From Deinococcus frigens DSM 12807 (lineage in GTDB: Bacteria > Deinococcota > Deinococci > Deinococcales > Deinococcaceae): 64,000 nucleotides of DNA. This document shows, in pieces, positions 11,737 to 22,528 of this stretch (positions are counted from its first letter, which is position 1; each line of letters begins with the position of its first letter). The stretch lies in assembly GCF_000701425.1 (NCBI RefSeq), contig NZ_JNIW01000006.1:39051-103050 (forward strand). Direction: 5' to 3'. Under the pieces are notes generated by a model. The model worked only from the letters and a program-made list of their open reading frames with translations, was not told the origin of the DNA and did not search any database. A program made the position numbers and the translations under genes.

Positions 11737-12612
11737 ATGGACAGTATTAATTCGGAATATGTCAAAGACGTGCTGGTCAGCACCGACTGGGTGGCACAGA
11801 ACCTGAATACCCCCAGCGTGCGCCTGATCGAGGTGGACGAGGACATTTTGCTGTACGACACCGGCCACATCCCCGGCGCGGTCAAGGTGGACTGGCAGAC
11901 CGATTTCTGGCACCCCGTGGAGCGTGATTTTATCGGCCCCGATCAGGTCAGTGAACTGCTGGGCCGCCTGGGCATCAGGCAAGGCGATCAGATCATCCTC
12001 TACGGCGACAAGAGCAACTGGTGGGCGTCTTACGCGTACTGGTTCCTGTCGTACAGCGGCGTGCCCAATCTCAAGCTGATGAACGGCGGACGCCAGAAAT
12101 GGATGGCCGAGGGCCGCGAGGTGACCACCGACGCGCCCACCCATGAGGCCACGCACTACCCCGCCCTGACCCGCGACGAGAGCCTGCGGGCCTACCGCGA
12201 CGAGGTCCGCGCGCATCTGGAAAGCGTGCAGGCCGGAAAGGGCGCGCTGGTGGACGTCCGCAGCCCCGACGAGTTCTCGGGCAAGGTCACGCACATGGCC
12301 AATTACCCACAGGAAGGCGTGCTGCGCGGCGGCCACATTCCCGGCGCACGCAGCATTCCCTGGGCGCGGGCCACCAATGAGGACGGCACCTTCAAGAGCG
12401 CCGACGAGCTGACCGAGCTGTACGCGGGCGAGGGCGTGACCCCCGACAAGGACGTGATCGCGTACTGCCGCATCGCCGAGCGCAGCAGCCACAGTTGGTT
12501 CGTGCTGCGCGAGCTGCTGGGCTACCCCAGGGTCCGCAACTACGATGGAAGCTGGACCGAGTGGGGCAACGCCGTGGGCATGCCCATCGAAAAGACCTAC
12601 AGCGAGGCTTAA
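11737..12612 (+). CDS. Thiosulfate sulfurtransferase (two-domain rhodanese)
   Basis: Moves sulfane sulfur from thiosulfate or another donor to a thiol acceptor. It has 291 residues and two rhodanese domains: an inactive N-terminal one (about 10-135, [14 protein letters not shown]) and a C-terminal one with the active-site loop [14 protein letters not shown], close to the CRIGERSSH loop of actinobacterial CysA-type sulfurtransferases. GGAGG lies 9 bases before ATG. Divergent from sufE, which suggests a common role in sulfur trafficking. Confidence 0.95.
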   Translation: MDSINSEYVKDVLVSTDWVAQNLNTPSVRLIEVDEDILLYDTGHIPGAVKVDWQTDFWHPVERDFIGPDQVSELLGRLGIRQGDQIILYGDKSNWWASYAYWFLSYSGVPNLKLMNGGRQKWMAEGREVTTDAPTHEATHYPALTRDESLRAYRDEVRAHLESVQAGKGALVDVRSPDEFSGKVTHMANYPQEGVLRGGHIPGARSIPWARATNEDGTFKSADELTELYAGEGVTPDKDVIAYCRIAERSSHSWFVLRELLGYPRVRNYDGSWTEWGNAVGMPIEKTYSEA

Positions 12613-12856
12613 CCGTCCCAGCCCAGGCCGCCTGATGGCGGAGATGGTGTGCGGTTCCCGGTATTCATGCTTCCAGTGGGCAGAGCGCCAGGAGAGGGCG
12701 TCGCTCAAGCTGACCCCATAAAACTGGTGGTTGCGGCGGTCTTGCTGCTGGTGGTGCAGTGCCGGGGCAGAGGTCTACGGCGTCCGCCCGGCGCTGCCCG
12801 TCTGGACCAGCTCCAGGGAGCGGGCAACGCCGTGGAGGATCTGGGAATCCTCAATT

Positions 12857-12917
12857 TTTTCCCCGGCGACTTCCCGGCGGGCGTGAGGCGCTCACGCTGG
12901 GAAGTCGCCGGGGAAAA
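12857..12917. repeat. 61-base near-perfect hairpin
   Basis: A 19-base perfect outer stem (12857-12875 with 12899-12917) encloses a second 7-base stem (GCGTGAG with CTCACGC) and a GCG loop; only a 5/1 internal bulge separates them. T-rich DNA flanks the left arm and A-rich the right, so it could terminate transcription from either side, but it is far longer than a typical terminator and 244 bases from the nearest stop codon. Confidence 0.85.
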
Positions 12918-13030
12918 TCCGGAACGACTGGAGGCCGCATGATGGGGCGTTCCAGTCTCTTTTTTTTGGCGGCATCACAAGTTCAAGTGAACCCCGGACA
13001 CGCTTTTCCCTCGCCCCTTGTGGACGACTG

Positions 13031-13163
13031 ATACGGATTCCGGTCATTCAGTTATCTTTTGGGACAGCACCAAAAGCCAACACCATTCTGGAATCCGTAC
13101 TTTTCCTTCTCCCGTTGGTCGGGTTTCGCAGTTATTGCGTAACTGCTCAACCGGAATCCGTAT
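13031..13163. mobile_element. MITE-like palindromic element with IS630-type ends
   Basis: Both ends carry the perfect 14-base inverted repeat ATACGGATTCCGGT; after a 4-base gap both also share CAGTTA. A third, internal copy of the end (13089-13100, minus orientation) divides it into about 70 and 62 bases. The ends match the left end of the IS630-like element at 63597. There is no coding capacity, as expected of a non-autonomous derivative mobilised by such a transposase. Insertion next to TA would be typical of this family. Confidence 0.7.
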
Positions 13164-13277
13164 GATTCAGCCGTGGAGCGGCGGAAGGAAGGCGTGGAGC
13201 GACGGAAGGGTGAGGAAGACGGAGCGGGCAGGCCGCCGAATGCGAGTTGTCGGGAACTCCTGTTGGATTTCACCTGA

Positions 13278-13538
13278 ATGAACGCCCCCACCATCCGGCG
13301 CACCCTCGTTCATCTGCGGGATGAGTCCGGAAAAACAGTGCTCACGCTGGACGAGCTGATGGATGGCCGCGTGCGCCTCCGTGGTTTTCCTGAAACGCCG
13401 GACCTCCACGCCGAGACCATCGAGGACTTGCTGGTGGACGCCGCCGCCTCCAGACTGAACGGCGAACTCTACGCCGCGCTGCTGTGGGAACTGGACCTGC
13501 TGGCTCTGCGCGGCGACCGTGGCTGGCCGCCCGGCTGA
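13278..13538 (+). CDS. Small protein of unknown function
   Basis: An 86-residue soluble protein I do not recognise. Codon use is typical of the genome, and the frame starts with ATG and stops cleanly. It begins with a beta-rich segment (TIRRTLVHLRDESGKTVLTL) followed by charged helices (IEDLLVDAAASRL, LYAALLWELDLLALRG). It stands alone between the palindromic element and a secreted hydrolase gene. Confidence 0.6.
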   Translation: MNAPTIRRTLVHLRDESGKTVLTLDELMDGRVRLRGFPETPDLHAETIEDLLVDAAASRLNGELYAALLWELDLLALRGDRGWPPG

Positions 13539-13649
13539 CCCTGGCATGATGCCCCCGCTTTAGAGCTAGTCTGGCAGGTGCATCGACAATCCAACCCTGC
13601 CGCTCCCGTGCGGCAAGTGCCGTTGCCTGCTTTCCGGAGGTTTGTAGTC

Positions 13650-15005
13650 ATGAAGAGATTTACCCTGTGCCTGACCCTGGCCCTGTGCCTGCCCGCCGCC
13701 CACGCTCAACTGGCCGCCACCGACCCGTCCCAGTCGGTGCCCGGCGACGCCCGCCCCGACGCACCCGAGCTGAGCGCACGCGGCCCCTACGCGGTGGGCG
13801 TGCGGACGCTGACGCTGACCAATCCCGGTCAACTGGACATCGCCAGGGCACCCAAGGAAGGCGACATTCCCCGCTACGACCGCCCGCTGACGGTGGAGGT
13901 CTGGTATCCGGCGCAGGGCGACAGCGGCAGTGGCAGCACCACCTACAACGACGTATTGGGCAGTGGCCCCAATGATCCCAAACGCCCCAACACACCGTTC
14001 ATCACGCTGGGCCGCGCCACCCGTGACGCCCCGCCCGTCGCGGCCAAGGCCCCATATCCGCTGGTGATCGTGTCTCACGGCTATCCGGGCAGCCGCTACC
14101 TGATGACCTACCTGACCGAGAATCTGGCGAGCAAGGGCTACGTGGTGGCCGCGATTGACCACACCGACAGCACCCACGGCGACAAGGTAGCTTTTGCCAG
14201 CACGCTGCTCAACCGCGCCCTGGATGATGAATTTGTCTTGACAGAGATGGCCCGGCTGGGCACGGCGGGCAGCGGCTCGCCCCTCAGCGGCCTGATCAAC
14301 GCGGACCAGACCGCGCTGGTGGGCTACAGCATGGGCGGTTACGGCGCGCTGAACGCGGCGGGCGCAGGTTTCGGCCCAGAAATGCTGCCGCTGGTGCCGG
14401 GCGGGGCGTTGAAGGTGCGCCAAACTGGCGCTTACAAGGTGGACCCGCGCATCAAGGCGGTGGTGGCCTTTGCGCCGTGGGGCGGGGACGCCGCCGTGCG
14501 CGGCATCGGCATCAACACGGGCGGCAAGTACGGCTTCTGGGACGAGGCGGGCCTGGTCGGACTCAAGGTGCCCACAATGTTTGTGGTGGGCAGCCGCGAC
14601 GATGTGGCGTACTATGAGGGCGGAGTGAAGCCGCTGTTCGAGAACGCCGTCAATGCCGAGCGGTACATGCTGGTCTACGAGAACGCCTCGCACAATTCCG
14701 CGCCCAACCCGCCCCCTGCTGCGTCGCTGAACAGCTACGACGACTACATGCACTACGCCGAACCCGCCTGGGACATGTCGCGCCTGAACAACATCAACCA
14801 GCATTTCGTGACCGCCTTTCTGGACTGGAAGCTGAAGGGCCAGGAAGGGGACGCCGCGTACCTGAATGTGCCCACGCCCAAATCCAACGACATTAAAGTC
14901 AGCCGCAACGCCGACGGCACGCCGAAAGCCGACGACACCTCCTGGAAGGGGTTCAAGAACCGCACCGCGCGCGGCATCGAGCTTTATAAGATGATGCCGA
15001 AGTAA
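13650..15005 (+). CDS. Secreted alpha/beta hydrolase (platelet-activating-factor acetylhydrolase/dienelactone hydrolase-like)
   Basis: A 451-residue exported serine hydrolase. The signal peptide is [19 protein letters not shown], with cleavage predicted before Q. The core has the oxyanion region [12 protein letters not shown], the nucleophile elbow GYSMGGYG, an acid in FVVGSRDD and a late His in NASHNS. This resembles acetylhydrolases of the PAF-AH family; the substrate is unknown. The start is fixed by GGAGG 9 bases before ATG 13650, which directly precedes the signal peptide; an upstream ATG is rejected. A large hairpin follows the gene. Confidence 0.88.
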   Translation: MKRFTLCLTLALCLPAAHAQLAATDPSQSVPGDARPDAPELSARGPYAVGVRTLTLTNPGQLDIARAPKEGDIPRYDRPLTVEVWYPAQGDSGSGSTTYNDVLGSGPNDPKRPNTPFITLGRATRDAPPVAAKAPYPLVIVSHGYPGSRYLMTYLTENLASKGYVVAAIDHTDSTHGDKVAFASTLLNRALDDEFVLTEMARLGTAGSGSPLSGLINADQTALVGYSMGGYGALNAAGAGFGPEMLPLVPGGALKVRQTGAYKVDPRIKAVVAFAPWGGDAAVRGIGINTGGKYGFWDEAGLVGLKVPTMFVVGSRDDVAYYEGGVKPLFENAVNAERYMLVYENASHNSAPNPPPAASLNSYDDYMHYAEPAWDMSRLNNINQHFVTAFLDWKLKGQEGDAAYLNVPTPKSNDIKVSRNADGTPKADDTSWKGFKNRTARGIELYKMMPK

Positions 15006-15010
15006 GGACT

Positions 15011-15060
15011 AGGGTAGGAGGAGGCGCGGCCATTCATCAGGCCGCGCCTCCTCCTACCCT
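15011..15060 (+). terminator. Very long hairpin after the hydrolase gene
   Basis: A perfect 21-base stem (15011-15031 with 15040-15060) and an 8-base loop, 6 bases after the stop codon. No T tract follows on either strand, so it is not a textbook terminator; it may act as a Rho-assisted terminator or an mRNA 3'-end stabiliser. Confidence 0.65.
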
Positions 15061-15116
15061 GCCCGGTCTTCAGCCGCCTCTCAACTTCTCCTGACACGCC
15101 GGGTTCATGCTGGGGC

Positions 15117-15416
15117 ATGACCCAGGATGAACCCACGGGTGGGCGCGCCGCCCTGCCCATCAACCCCACGCTGACGCCGCACCTGAAGCCGGGTGCGGAC
15201 CATCCCGGTGCCGAACATCAGCCAGCCGGGCAGGGGCCAGCGCCGGAGCATCTGGAGGGGCGGCCCGCGTCTGGCGCTCCTGTGCCGGACACCCACGGCC
15301 AGCGGCTCGGCGCGCAGGAGGTCAAGCAGATGACGGGCGGCGGCGACGCCTCCATGACCGAGGCGAACATCGCTCTGGAGAGCGCCGAGGGCATCGATCC
15401 GCACACGGAGGACTGA
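15117..15416 (+). CDS. Small hydrophilic protein of unknown function
   Basis: Ninety-nine residues, rich in Pro, Gly, Ala and acidic residues, with no membrane segment and no cysteine. The sequence is low in hydrophobics (TPHLKPGADHPGAEHQ; MTGGGDASMTEANIALES) and is likely disordered. A CATGCT box lies 5 bases upstream of ATG. The gene is 26 bases from the following YjbR-type gene and may be co-transcribed. I do not recognise a family. Confidence 0.55.
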   Translation: MTQDEPTGGRAALPINPTLTPHLKPGADHPGAEHQPAGQGPAPEHLEGRPASGAPVPDTHGQRLGAQEVKQMTGGGDASMTEANIALESAEGIDPHTED

Positions 15417-15430
15417 ACTCCGGCGCGGTC

Positions 15431-15436
15431 TATCCT
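15431..15436 (+). promoter_or_regulatory. Leaderless-type -10 box for the YjbR-like gene
   Basis: TATCCT, 6 bases before the ATG at 15443, with no ribosome binding site in between. Confidence 0.5.
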
Positions 15437-15442
15437 GAACCC

Positions 15443-15799
15443 ATGCAATCGGTGGCCGAACTTCGGGAAGCGTGCGCGCGGCTGGCCTGCTCGGAGGAAC
15501 CCTTTCCCTTCGGCCCTGGAACGCTGGTGTTCAGCGTAGGTGGCAAGGTCTACGCCCTGAGCGACATCACGGCGGACCCCCTCACGCTGTCGCTCAAGGT
15601 GCGCCCGACCTATGGAGAAGAACTACGCACCGGCCACAACGCCATCGTGCCCGGCCCTCACCTGAACAAGCGCCGCTGGATCACGGCGACGCTGGACGGC
15701 AGTTTGCCAGACGCGCTCGTGGAGGGGTTGCTGGAGGGCAGTCACGCGCTGGTGGTGGCCGGGCTGACGCGGGCGCAGCGGGCGGCGCTGGTCCTGTGA
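15443..15799 (+). CDS. MmcQ/YjbR-family protein
   Basis: A 118-residue protein of the MmcQ/YjbR family, a CyaY-like fold of uncertain role and sometimes annotated as DNA-binding. The family pattern is clear: PFGPGTLVFSVGGKVYAL in the first half and PGPHLNKRRWITATLDGSLP in the second, with the conserved NK-x-x-WI and LDG-x-[VL]-P. Its stop codon overlaps the next gene's start (GTGA), so they are coupled. Confidence 0.9.
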   Translation: MQSVAELREACARLACSEEPFPFGPGTLVFSVGGKVYALSDITADPLTLSLKVRPTYGEELRTGHNAIVPGPHLNKRRWITATLDGSLPDALVEGLLEGSHALVVAGLTRAQRAALVL

Positions 15800-16359
15800 A
15801 TTCCCAGCGCCGCCCCCGCCTGGCCCGCACCCTGGGGCTGGGCGGGCTGTGGCTGGCCGCCGCGCTGGTGCTGGCGGTGTGGGTGGGGGTGTTCACGGCG
15901 CTGATTCCGGCCCGCGCCGTGCTGGAACGCACCGACCGGCAATTGCTGACTCTGGAAACCCGCCTGGCCGACGCACAGGCCACCCTCGCGCCGTTTGATC
16001 CGCTGGCCGGTCCGCAGACGCTGGGAGCGGTGCAGGCGCTGAACCGGCTGGCGGTGGGCGCACGCGCCGCGCCCTTTCTGGACCGCGCCTTTGGACCTGA
16101 GGCCCTGAACGCCGCCGTGACCCTGACCGCCGGGTGGGAGGAGGCCCTGAAAACCCGTCCGCCCCTGCCCGCGCTGGCCGAGGCCCGTGCGGCGGCGGCG
16201 GACGGGCGGGCAAGCGTGCGGCGCATGGGGCGACGGCTGACGCTGGGCGCGTGGGCGCTGTGCGGGCTGGTTACGCTGCTGGGTGCGTGGTTTGCGGCGG
16301 GGCAGTGGGCGCTGTACCGGCTGGCATTGGAGGCCGAGGCCCGGCAACTGGCGAGGTGA
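15796..16359 (+). CDS. Small membrane protein with two transmembrane helices
   Basis: A 187-residue protein starting with GTG, overlapping the YjbR-like stop by 4 bases. Helix one covers about residues 9-35 (LGLGGLWLAAALVLAVWVGV) and helix two about 145-170 (LGAWALCGLVTLLGAWFAAG). The segment between is an Ala/Leu-rich, probably helical periplasmic part of about 105 residues (RTDRQLLTLETRLADAQA). It looks like a periplasmic sensor-type arrangement without any signalling domain. No known family recognised. Confidence 0.65.
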   Translation: MNSQRRPRLARTLGLGGLWLAAALVLAVWVGVFTALIPARAVLERTDRQLLTLETRLADAQATLAPFDPLAGPQTLGAVQALNRLAVGARAAPFLDRAFGPEALNAAVTLTAGWEEALKTRPPLPALAEARAAAADGRASVRRMGRRLTLGAWALCGLVTLLGAWFAAGQWALYRLALEAEARQLAR

Positions 16360-16361
16360 AG

Positions 16362-17132
16362 TCAGGGCCTTTCCAGCCGCACCACCATCATCTGCTCGTG
16401 GTGGGCGGTCAACTGGCCCCCGGCGTCGTACTCCAGCCCGGCAGCCTGCCGTTCGGATTCGCTCAGGGCGTCGGCATGGGCGCGCAGGCGCTGAACCGTT
16501 TCGGGGGTGCAGCCGGACTGCGCCGTCCACCACATGAAGTCCAGGCGGTAGGGAACCAGCGTGTGCTGCGTCCACACGAAGCCCGCCGCCTCCGCCAGTT
16601 CCCGCCACGCCTCCACGGTGCGCTGGGCGTGGTGGCTGGGATCGCGTGTGCTCTGGTACTCGTCCATCCACAGTTGCGCGGCGGGGGTGGGGCTGATCTG
16701 ATCGGCGATGACCAGCCGCCCGCCCCCTTGCAGCACGCGAAAGGCCTCGGCCAGAAAGCGGTCCAGGTGCAGGAAATGGTGCGGGGCGTGGCGCGACGTG
16801 ACCAGCATGAAGCAGGCGTCGGCGAAGGGCAGGGCCTCGGCGCTGCCCACCACGAAGCGGGCGTTGGTCTGCCCGTCGTCCTGTGCGCGTCGGCGGGCGT
16901 GGGCCAGCATCTGGTCGGCCAGGTCCAGGCCCACGACTTCGCTTACAAAAGGAGCCAGGGCGTGTGCTGCATTGCCCGTGCCCGTCGCCACGTCCAGCGC
17001 GCGGTCCTGCTGGGTGGGCGCGGCAAAGTCCAGCAGCACCGGCAGGCTGGGGCCGTGGCGGTGGACCTCGCTGGCGGCGTACTTGCTGGCGTTGGCGTTG
17101 AACTGCGCGCGGCTGGACGAGTCGTCTGTCAT
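16362..17132 (-). CDS. SAM-dependent methyltransferase, UbiE/class I type
   Basis: A 256-residue class I methyltransferase. The SAM-binding motif I is ALDVATGTGNAA, followed by VVGLDLADQML (motif post-I) and FVVGSAEALPFAD; HAPHHFLHLDRFLAEAFRVL precedes strand 5. The substrate is unknown. The start at 17132 (MTDDSSS) is preferred over one nine codons upstream; neither has a clear ribosome binding site. Divergent from a LysR-type gene 70 bases away, which makes it a candidate target of that regulator. Confidence 0.88.
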   Translation of the reverse strand: MTDDSSSRAQFNANASKYAASEVHRHGPSLPVLLDFAAPTQQDRALDVATGTGNAAHALAPFVSEVVGLDLADQMLAHARRRAQDDGQTNARFVVGSAEALPFADACFMLVTSRHAPHHFLHLDRFLAEAFRVLQGGGRLVIADQISPTPAAQLWMDEYQSTRDPSHHAQRTVEAWRELAEAAGFVWTQHTLVPYRLDFMWWTAQSGCTPETVQRLRAHADALSESERQAAGLEYDAGGQLTAHHEQMMVVRLERP

Positions 17133-17188
17133 GTCCCGATTGTGCGCGGCCCCGGCCATGACTTCAAATCATGGCTGATGTTCAGGGG

Positions 17189-17194
17189 TATAAC
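17189..17194 (+). promoter_or_regulatory. Leaderless-type -10 box for the LysR-type gene
   Basis: TATAAC, 8 bases before the ATG at 17203, in the 70-base divergent intergenic region. Confidence 0.5.
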
Positions 17195-17202
17195 AGAAGC
17201 TG

Positions 17203-18081
17203 ATGGCCACAGCAGAGGCGTTCCGGGTATTCGTGGCGATTTACCGGGCGGGCAGCGTCAGCGGCGCGGCGCGCGAACGCCACCTGACCCAGCCCGCAGT
17301 CAGCGCGCAACTGGCGGCGCTGGAAGCCCGCGTGGGCGAGGCGCTGTTTACCCGCACGCCGCGCGGCGTGACCCCCACCGAGCGCGGCAAGCTGCTGTAC
17401 GCCGCCCTGGACGACGCCGTGGACCGGCTGGACAACGTGGCCCGCAGCCTGCGCGTGTCCCGCCTGCCGTCCTCCGGCACGCCGCTGCGTCTCGGCTCCA
17501 CCCCGGAGTTTTTTCAGGGTCACGTGCTGCCGCGCCTAGGCGACTGGACCCAGCCGCTGCTTCTGAGCTTCGGTGAGGCGCGTGGCTTGCTGGAACGGGT
17601 GGAGGCCGGGGCGCTGGACGCCGTGCTGGTGGGCCTGTCCCCCCAGAGCCGCGCCCTGAGCGAACGTCCGCTGGCCGAGGTGCCCTACGTGCTGATCGGC
17701 CCTGCCGACTGGCCCGCGCCGGACGTGGGCTTGGGCGGGCTGGCCGCGTGGCTCAGCGCCCGCCCCTGGGTCAGCTCCAGCGTGGAGTTGCCCGTGACCC
17801 GGCGCTTTTTTCTGGGCGTTCTGGGGCAGAGATTCGCGGCCCGGCAGGCGCTGGTGGCCCCCGATCTGCGCGCGGTGGTGGGGGCGGTAGAGGCGGGACT
17901 GGGAGCCACGCTGGTGCCGCTGTTCGCCGTTCAGGACGCCCTGGCGCGGGGCCGCGTGCGCGAACTGTGGGACGCCCGGCCATTGATCGCCCCGGAACGC
18001 TGGCGCATGGTCTACCGCGTGGCGGACGAGGACCGGGCAGACCTGCGGGCGCTGGCCGGGCGGCTGGGCGCGGACCGGTAG
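17203..18081 (+). CDS. LysR-family transcriptional regulator
   Basis: A 292-residue LysR-type regulator. The N-terminal winged helix is well formed: FRVFVAIYRAGSVSGAARERHLTQPAVSAQLAALEARVGEALFTR read as helix-turn-helix at about residues 15-45. The effector-binding domain follows from about residue 90. LysR proteins often control the gene transcribed divergently, here the methyltransferase, and their own expression. The effector is unknown. Confidence 0.92.
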   Translation: MATAEAFRVFVAIYRAGSVSGAARERHLTQPAVSAQLAALEARVGEALFTRTPRGVTPTERGKLLYAALDDAVDRLDNVARSLRVSRLPSSGTPLRLGSTPEFFQGHVLPRLGDWTQPLLLSFGEARGLLERVEAGALDAVLVGLSPQSRALSERPLAEVPYVLIGPADWPAPDVGLGGLAAWLSARPWVSSSVELPVTRRFFLGVLGQRFAARQALVAPDLRAVVGAVEAGLGATLVPLFAVQDALARGRVRELWDARPLIAPERWRMVYRVADEDRADLRALAGRLGADR

Positions 18082-18089
18082 AGAAAACC

Positions 18090-18112
18090 GCCGCCCCGTT
18101 GATGTGGGCGGC
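18090..18112. terminator. Hairpin between convergent genes
   Basis: A perfect 7-base stem (GCCGCCC with GGGCGGC) and 9-base loop between the convergent LysR and cytochrome genes. A-rich DNA lies on the left and ATTT on the right, so it may serve both directions. Confidence 0.6.
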
Positions 18113-18131
18113 GATTTCAGATAGACAACCT

Positions 18132-18857
18132 TCAGTTCAGGGTCTTGATGTGCGCCAGCACGTCGGCAATCTGGGTGTCGCTGAGCTGGGCCTCGGCAAA
18201 GCGGGGCATCACCGCGCTCAGCTCGCGGCCCTCGGGCAGTACGCCCTTACGCAGCACGGTGGTGAACTGCGCCAGCGTCCAGCCCTTGGGTCCCTGATCG
18301 GTGAGCAGGCTGGGGCCGATGCCGCCGCCGCCGCCCGCACCGTGGCAGCCCGCGCAGTTGCTGGCGAAGATGGTGGTTCCGGCCTCCGCATTGCCCTCGG
18401 CAGCGTTGGGGGTGGGGGCAGCGTCGCCCTGGCCGCTGGCGGCCACCGACTCTGCCGCCGCGTTGGTGTCCTGCTGGGGCGGATTGCCGGTAGTGCTGTT
18501 GGCCACGGCGGGAGACTGCGCGGCGGGCAGTTCGCCCCCGCTGGTCTGGTTATCGGCGGGCGTCTCGGTGGTGGGGGCGCTGGTGGTGGCCGTTTCGGGG
18601 GTGCTGGACGTGTCGGGCTTGGCTGCGGTGCCCGTGGCCGGTTTCTCCGATCCGGTCATGGCCGAGCCGCCGGGGGTGGAATCCGCGCTCTGCTCGGCTG
18701 CCGTGGGCGCTTTGGCCATCTCGCCGGGAGCGGCCATCAGGCGGGGGGTCACGATCAGCAGGGTGACGCCCAGGACCACGCCCAGGGTCACGCCGCCCAT
18801 CCAGGAGACCAGGCTCCCCTCTACCCAGAGGTTGCGGCGATTGTGCGTTCTGTTCAT
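18132..18857 (-). CDS. Membrane-anchored cytochrome c
   Basis: A 241-residue c-type cytochrome with one heme, probably anchored by its N-terminal helix (about residues 17-42) and facing the periplasm. A long linker rich in Thr, Ala, Pro and Ser (about 45-155) leads to the heme domain with CAGCH and a late Met ligand in AVMPRFAEAQLS. This is the class I mono-heme fold used for electron transfer to oxidases or in alternative complex III. No oxidase genes are next to it. A TATGCT box lies 6 bases before ATG. Confidence 0.92.
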   Translation of the reverse strand: MNRTHNRRNLWVEGSLVSWMGGVTLGVVLGVTLLIVTPRLMAAPGEMAKAPTAAEQSADSTPGGSAMTGSEKPATGTAAKPDTSSTPETATTSAPTTETPADNQTSGGELPAAQSPAVANSTTGNPPQQDTNAAAESVAASGQGDAAPTPNAAEGNAEAGTTIFASNCAGCHGAGGGGGIGPSLLTDQGPKGWTLAQFTTVLRKGVLPEGRELSAVMPRFAEAQLSDTQIADVLAHIKTLN

Positions 18858-18863
18858 GCGCTC

Positions 18864-18869
18864 AGCATA
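18864..18869 (-). promoter_or_regulatory. Leaderless-type -10 box for the cytochrome c gene
   Basis: TATGCT on the minus strand, 6 bases before the start codon at 18857. Confidence 0.5.
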
Positions 18870-19141
18870 CGCTGGGAGCGCCGGGACGTGCCGCCCCTGC
18901 CCCTTTTAGGCGGCCTTTAAGCAGGTGCTAACGGCCCCTTCCGGCGCGGCTCTGGAACAAGCGTGGGAGAGAATTGCCGTATCAGGCGAGGCGCTAAAAA
19001 CGCAGGCGGCTGGATGTCCTGAGCGCCTGTCCGCCGCTGAGCTGTTCCTCTCCCATCCTCTCCCGCGCCGAGCTGTGCCAGTCCCGCGAAAGGACGGAGG
19101 AATGCTCTCACCATTTGCCACCGTATGAAATTGCCGCTGTA

Positions 19142-19531
19142 TTAAAACAGCGCCTCAGGCGGCGCGGCGCGGTCCTCCTCGGGCCACCACTGCTGCGTGG
19201 GCAAATCGCAGCGTCCGGAAGCGTCGAAGACGACGCCCTCGGCGGTCAGCAGCCGCTCCTGAAGGTCCCCGAACCCCAGTTTGTGGGTGCTGACGCGGCC
19301 CTGGGCGTTGATAACCCGTTGCCACGGCAGCTCGGCCCCCGCCCCGTCCTGGCCGCCCATCAGGCCGTTCATGACCTGGCCTGCCTGCCGCGCCGCGCCC
19401 GGCTGCCCGGCCAGCAGCGCCAGTTGGCCGTAGGTCACGACCCGGCCCGGCGGAATGCGTGCCACCAGCGCCAGCACCCGCGCCTGAAAATCGCCGGAAA
19501 CCTGACGGCTGTGCTCAGGCCCCTCTGGCAC
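19142..19531 (-). CDS. Alkyltransferase-like protein (ATL)
   Basis: A 129-residue relative of O6-alkylguanine-DNA alkyltransferase in which the active cysteine is replaced by Trp: PWQRVINAQG (Trp70) stands where true enzymes have PCHRV. ATL proteins bind O6-alkylguanine without repairing it and hand the lesion to nucleotide excision repair. The DNA-binding helix (VVTYGQLALLAGQPGAARQAGQVM) with its Arg finger is kept. The start is GTG, immediately after the TAG of the amidase gene, so the two are probably one transcript. Confidence 0.9.
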   Translation of the reverse strand: MPEGPEHSRQVSGDFQARVLALVARIPPGRVVTYGQLALLAGQPGAARQAGQVMNGLMGGQDGAGAELPWQRVINAQGRVSTHKLGFGDLQERLLTAEGVVFDASGRCDLPTQQWWPEEDRAAPPEALF

Positions 19532-21409
<1,878 letters not shown>

Positions 21410-21616
21410 AACGCTTTCCACTATTCAAGATTTTAAGTGAGAAACGCCGTGCTGGTCCTCATCAAGGCCACTTCTGGAGGGTGTTAAGAATCTCATAGAA
21501 TATCTCAACTTGTATTCGAGTGAGGTCTAGGAGCGCGCCTGCGACAGGGTAAAAGGCTTCTCACGCCTGCTGCTCGGCCTCTGACCTCTTCCAGAAGCAA
21601 CGTTAAACGCTGGTTC

Positions 21617-22528
21617 TCAGGGCGTCCGGGGGGCGTCGAAGTGCTGGGCGCTAGCGGAAAACAGGCGCTCCCAGGTCTTGCGGTCCACCACGCCGGTCAC
21701 GGGCAGTCCGTTGGCCTGTTGAAAGGCGCGCACGGTCTGGGTGGTCACCGGGCCGTACCAGCCGTCGCCCTGCCCGGCGCGTTGCGGGCGCATCAGCGCG
21801 ATCAGCCGGTTTTGCACCGCCAGCACGTCGGGGCCGTTCAGCCGCCTGTTCTGCAATTTCAGCGCGCGGCCAAACGGCACGGGCGCGAGATTTGGAGTGG
21901 CGGCCACTGCGGCATCCGAGGTGGGCGCTGTCTTGCGAGTGGGCGCTGTGGGCTTTGCAGTGGAATCGGAGGGCTGTGGTGAAGGCGGCGTCTCGGCAGA
22001 CGGGCTTGCGGCGGATGTGGGCGCGGCAGGCGCGGCGGCCTCTGCCGGGGTGGCCGGTTTGGGCGGGGCGCTGGCCGCTGGCGTCAGGGTCACGCCGCCG
22101 ATCTGCGTTCCGTCGTTTGGTGGGCTTGCGTCTGATCCGGCCTCCGACTGCGCGGGCGGCAGGTCCAGGTAAATCAGCGTCTGGGCGCGGCCATTCGGGT
22201 CCGGCTGAAGGCGCAGGTAGACGTAGCCGCCCGCCGTCCTCAGCCAGTTGTAGACGCTGCGCTGCCCATCGCGGCTGCGCCACACCCCGTACAGTTCTTT
22301 CGGCAGCGCCGCGCTCAGCTTCAGGCGTGCGTCTTCCACCGTGTTGCCCACACCCACGCACTGTTTTTCGGGCGTGCCGATCCCGGCAAAACTGGTCGGG
22401 CAGTCCCGCAGGACACCGCCCAGCATCTGCGCCGACTGCGTGGCCGCCGCTTCCAAGTCTGTCCTGCCCGGCGCGGTAGCGGCGGTGGCGACGAGCAGGG
22501 AGAAAGCCAGGGCAGCGGCGCGCTTCAT
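21617..22528 (-). CDS. Exported peptidoglycan-binding domain protein
   Basis: A 303-residue protein with a signal peptide, a first domain with cysteines in [17 protein letters not shown] that is not recognised, a long Pro/Ala/Ser/Thr linker (about 140-220) and a C-terminal PG_binding_1 domain. The last shows the usual [29 protein letters not shown] and [12 protein letters not shown]. It likely sits on the cell wall; no hydrolase domain is present. It lies upstream of the amidase on the same strand but about 205 bases away, so co-transcription is uncertain. Confidence 0.88.
   Translation of the reverse strand: MKRAAALAFSLLVATAATAPGRTDLEAAATQSAQMLGGVLRDCPTSFAGIGTPEKQCVGVGNTVEDARLKLSAALPKELYGVWRSRDGQRSVYNWLRTAGGYVYLRLQPDPNGRAQTLIYLDLPPAQSEAGSDASPPNDGTQIGGVTLTPAASAPPKPATPAEAAAPAAPTSAASPSAETPPSPQPSDSTAKPTAPTRKTAPTSDAAVAATPNLAPVPFGRALKLQNRRLNGPDVLAVQNRLIALMRPQRAGQGDGWYGPVTTQTVRAFQQANGLPVTGVVDRKTWERLFSASAQHFDAPRTP

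Larger units (their letters stand above)
12613..13277. other. Gene-poor region with a long dyad and a palindromic element
   Basis: About 665 bases between same-strand genes. A 97-codon plus-strand frame (12649-12942) is not believed because half of it is the dyad at 12857-12917 read through. The rest is the dyad, a 133-base palindromic element at 13031-13163 and about 115 bases of upstream DNA for the following small gene. Confidence 0.6.

Noticed and set aside
12649..12942. A 97-codon frame upstream of the palindromic element
   Set aside because: Its second half is just the long dyad read through, and there is no ribosome binding site or -10 box.
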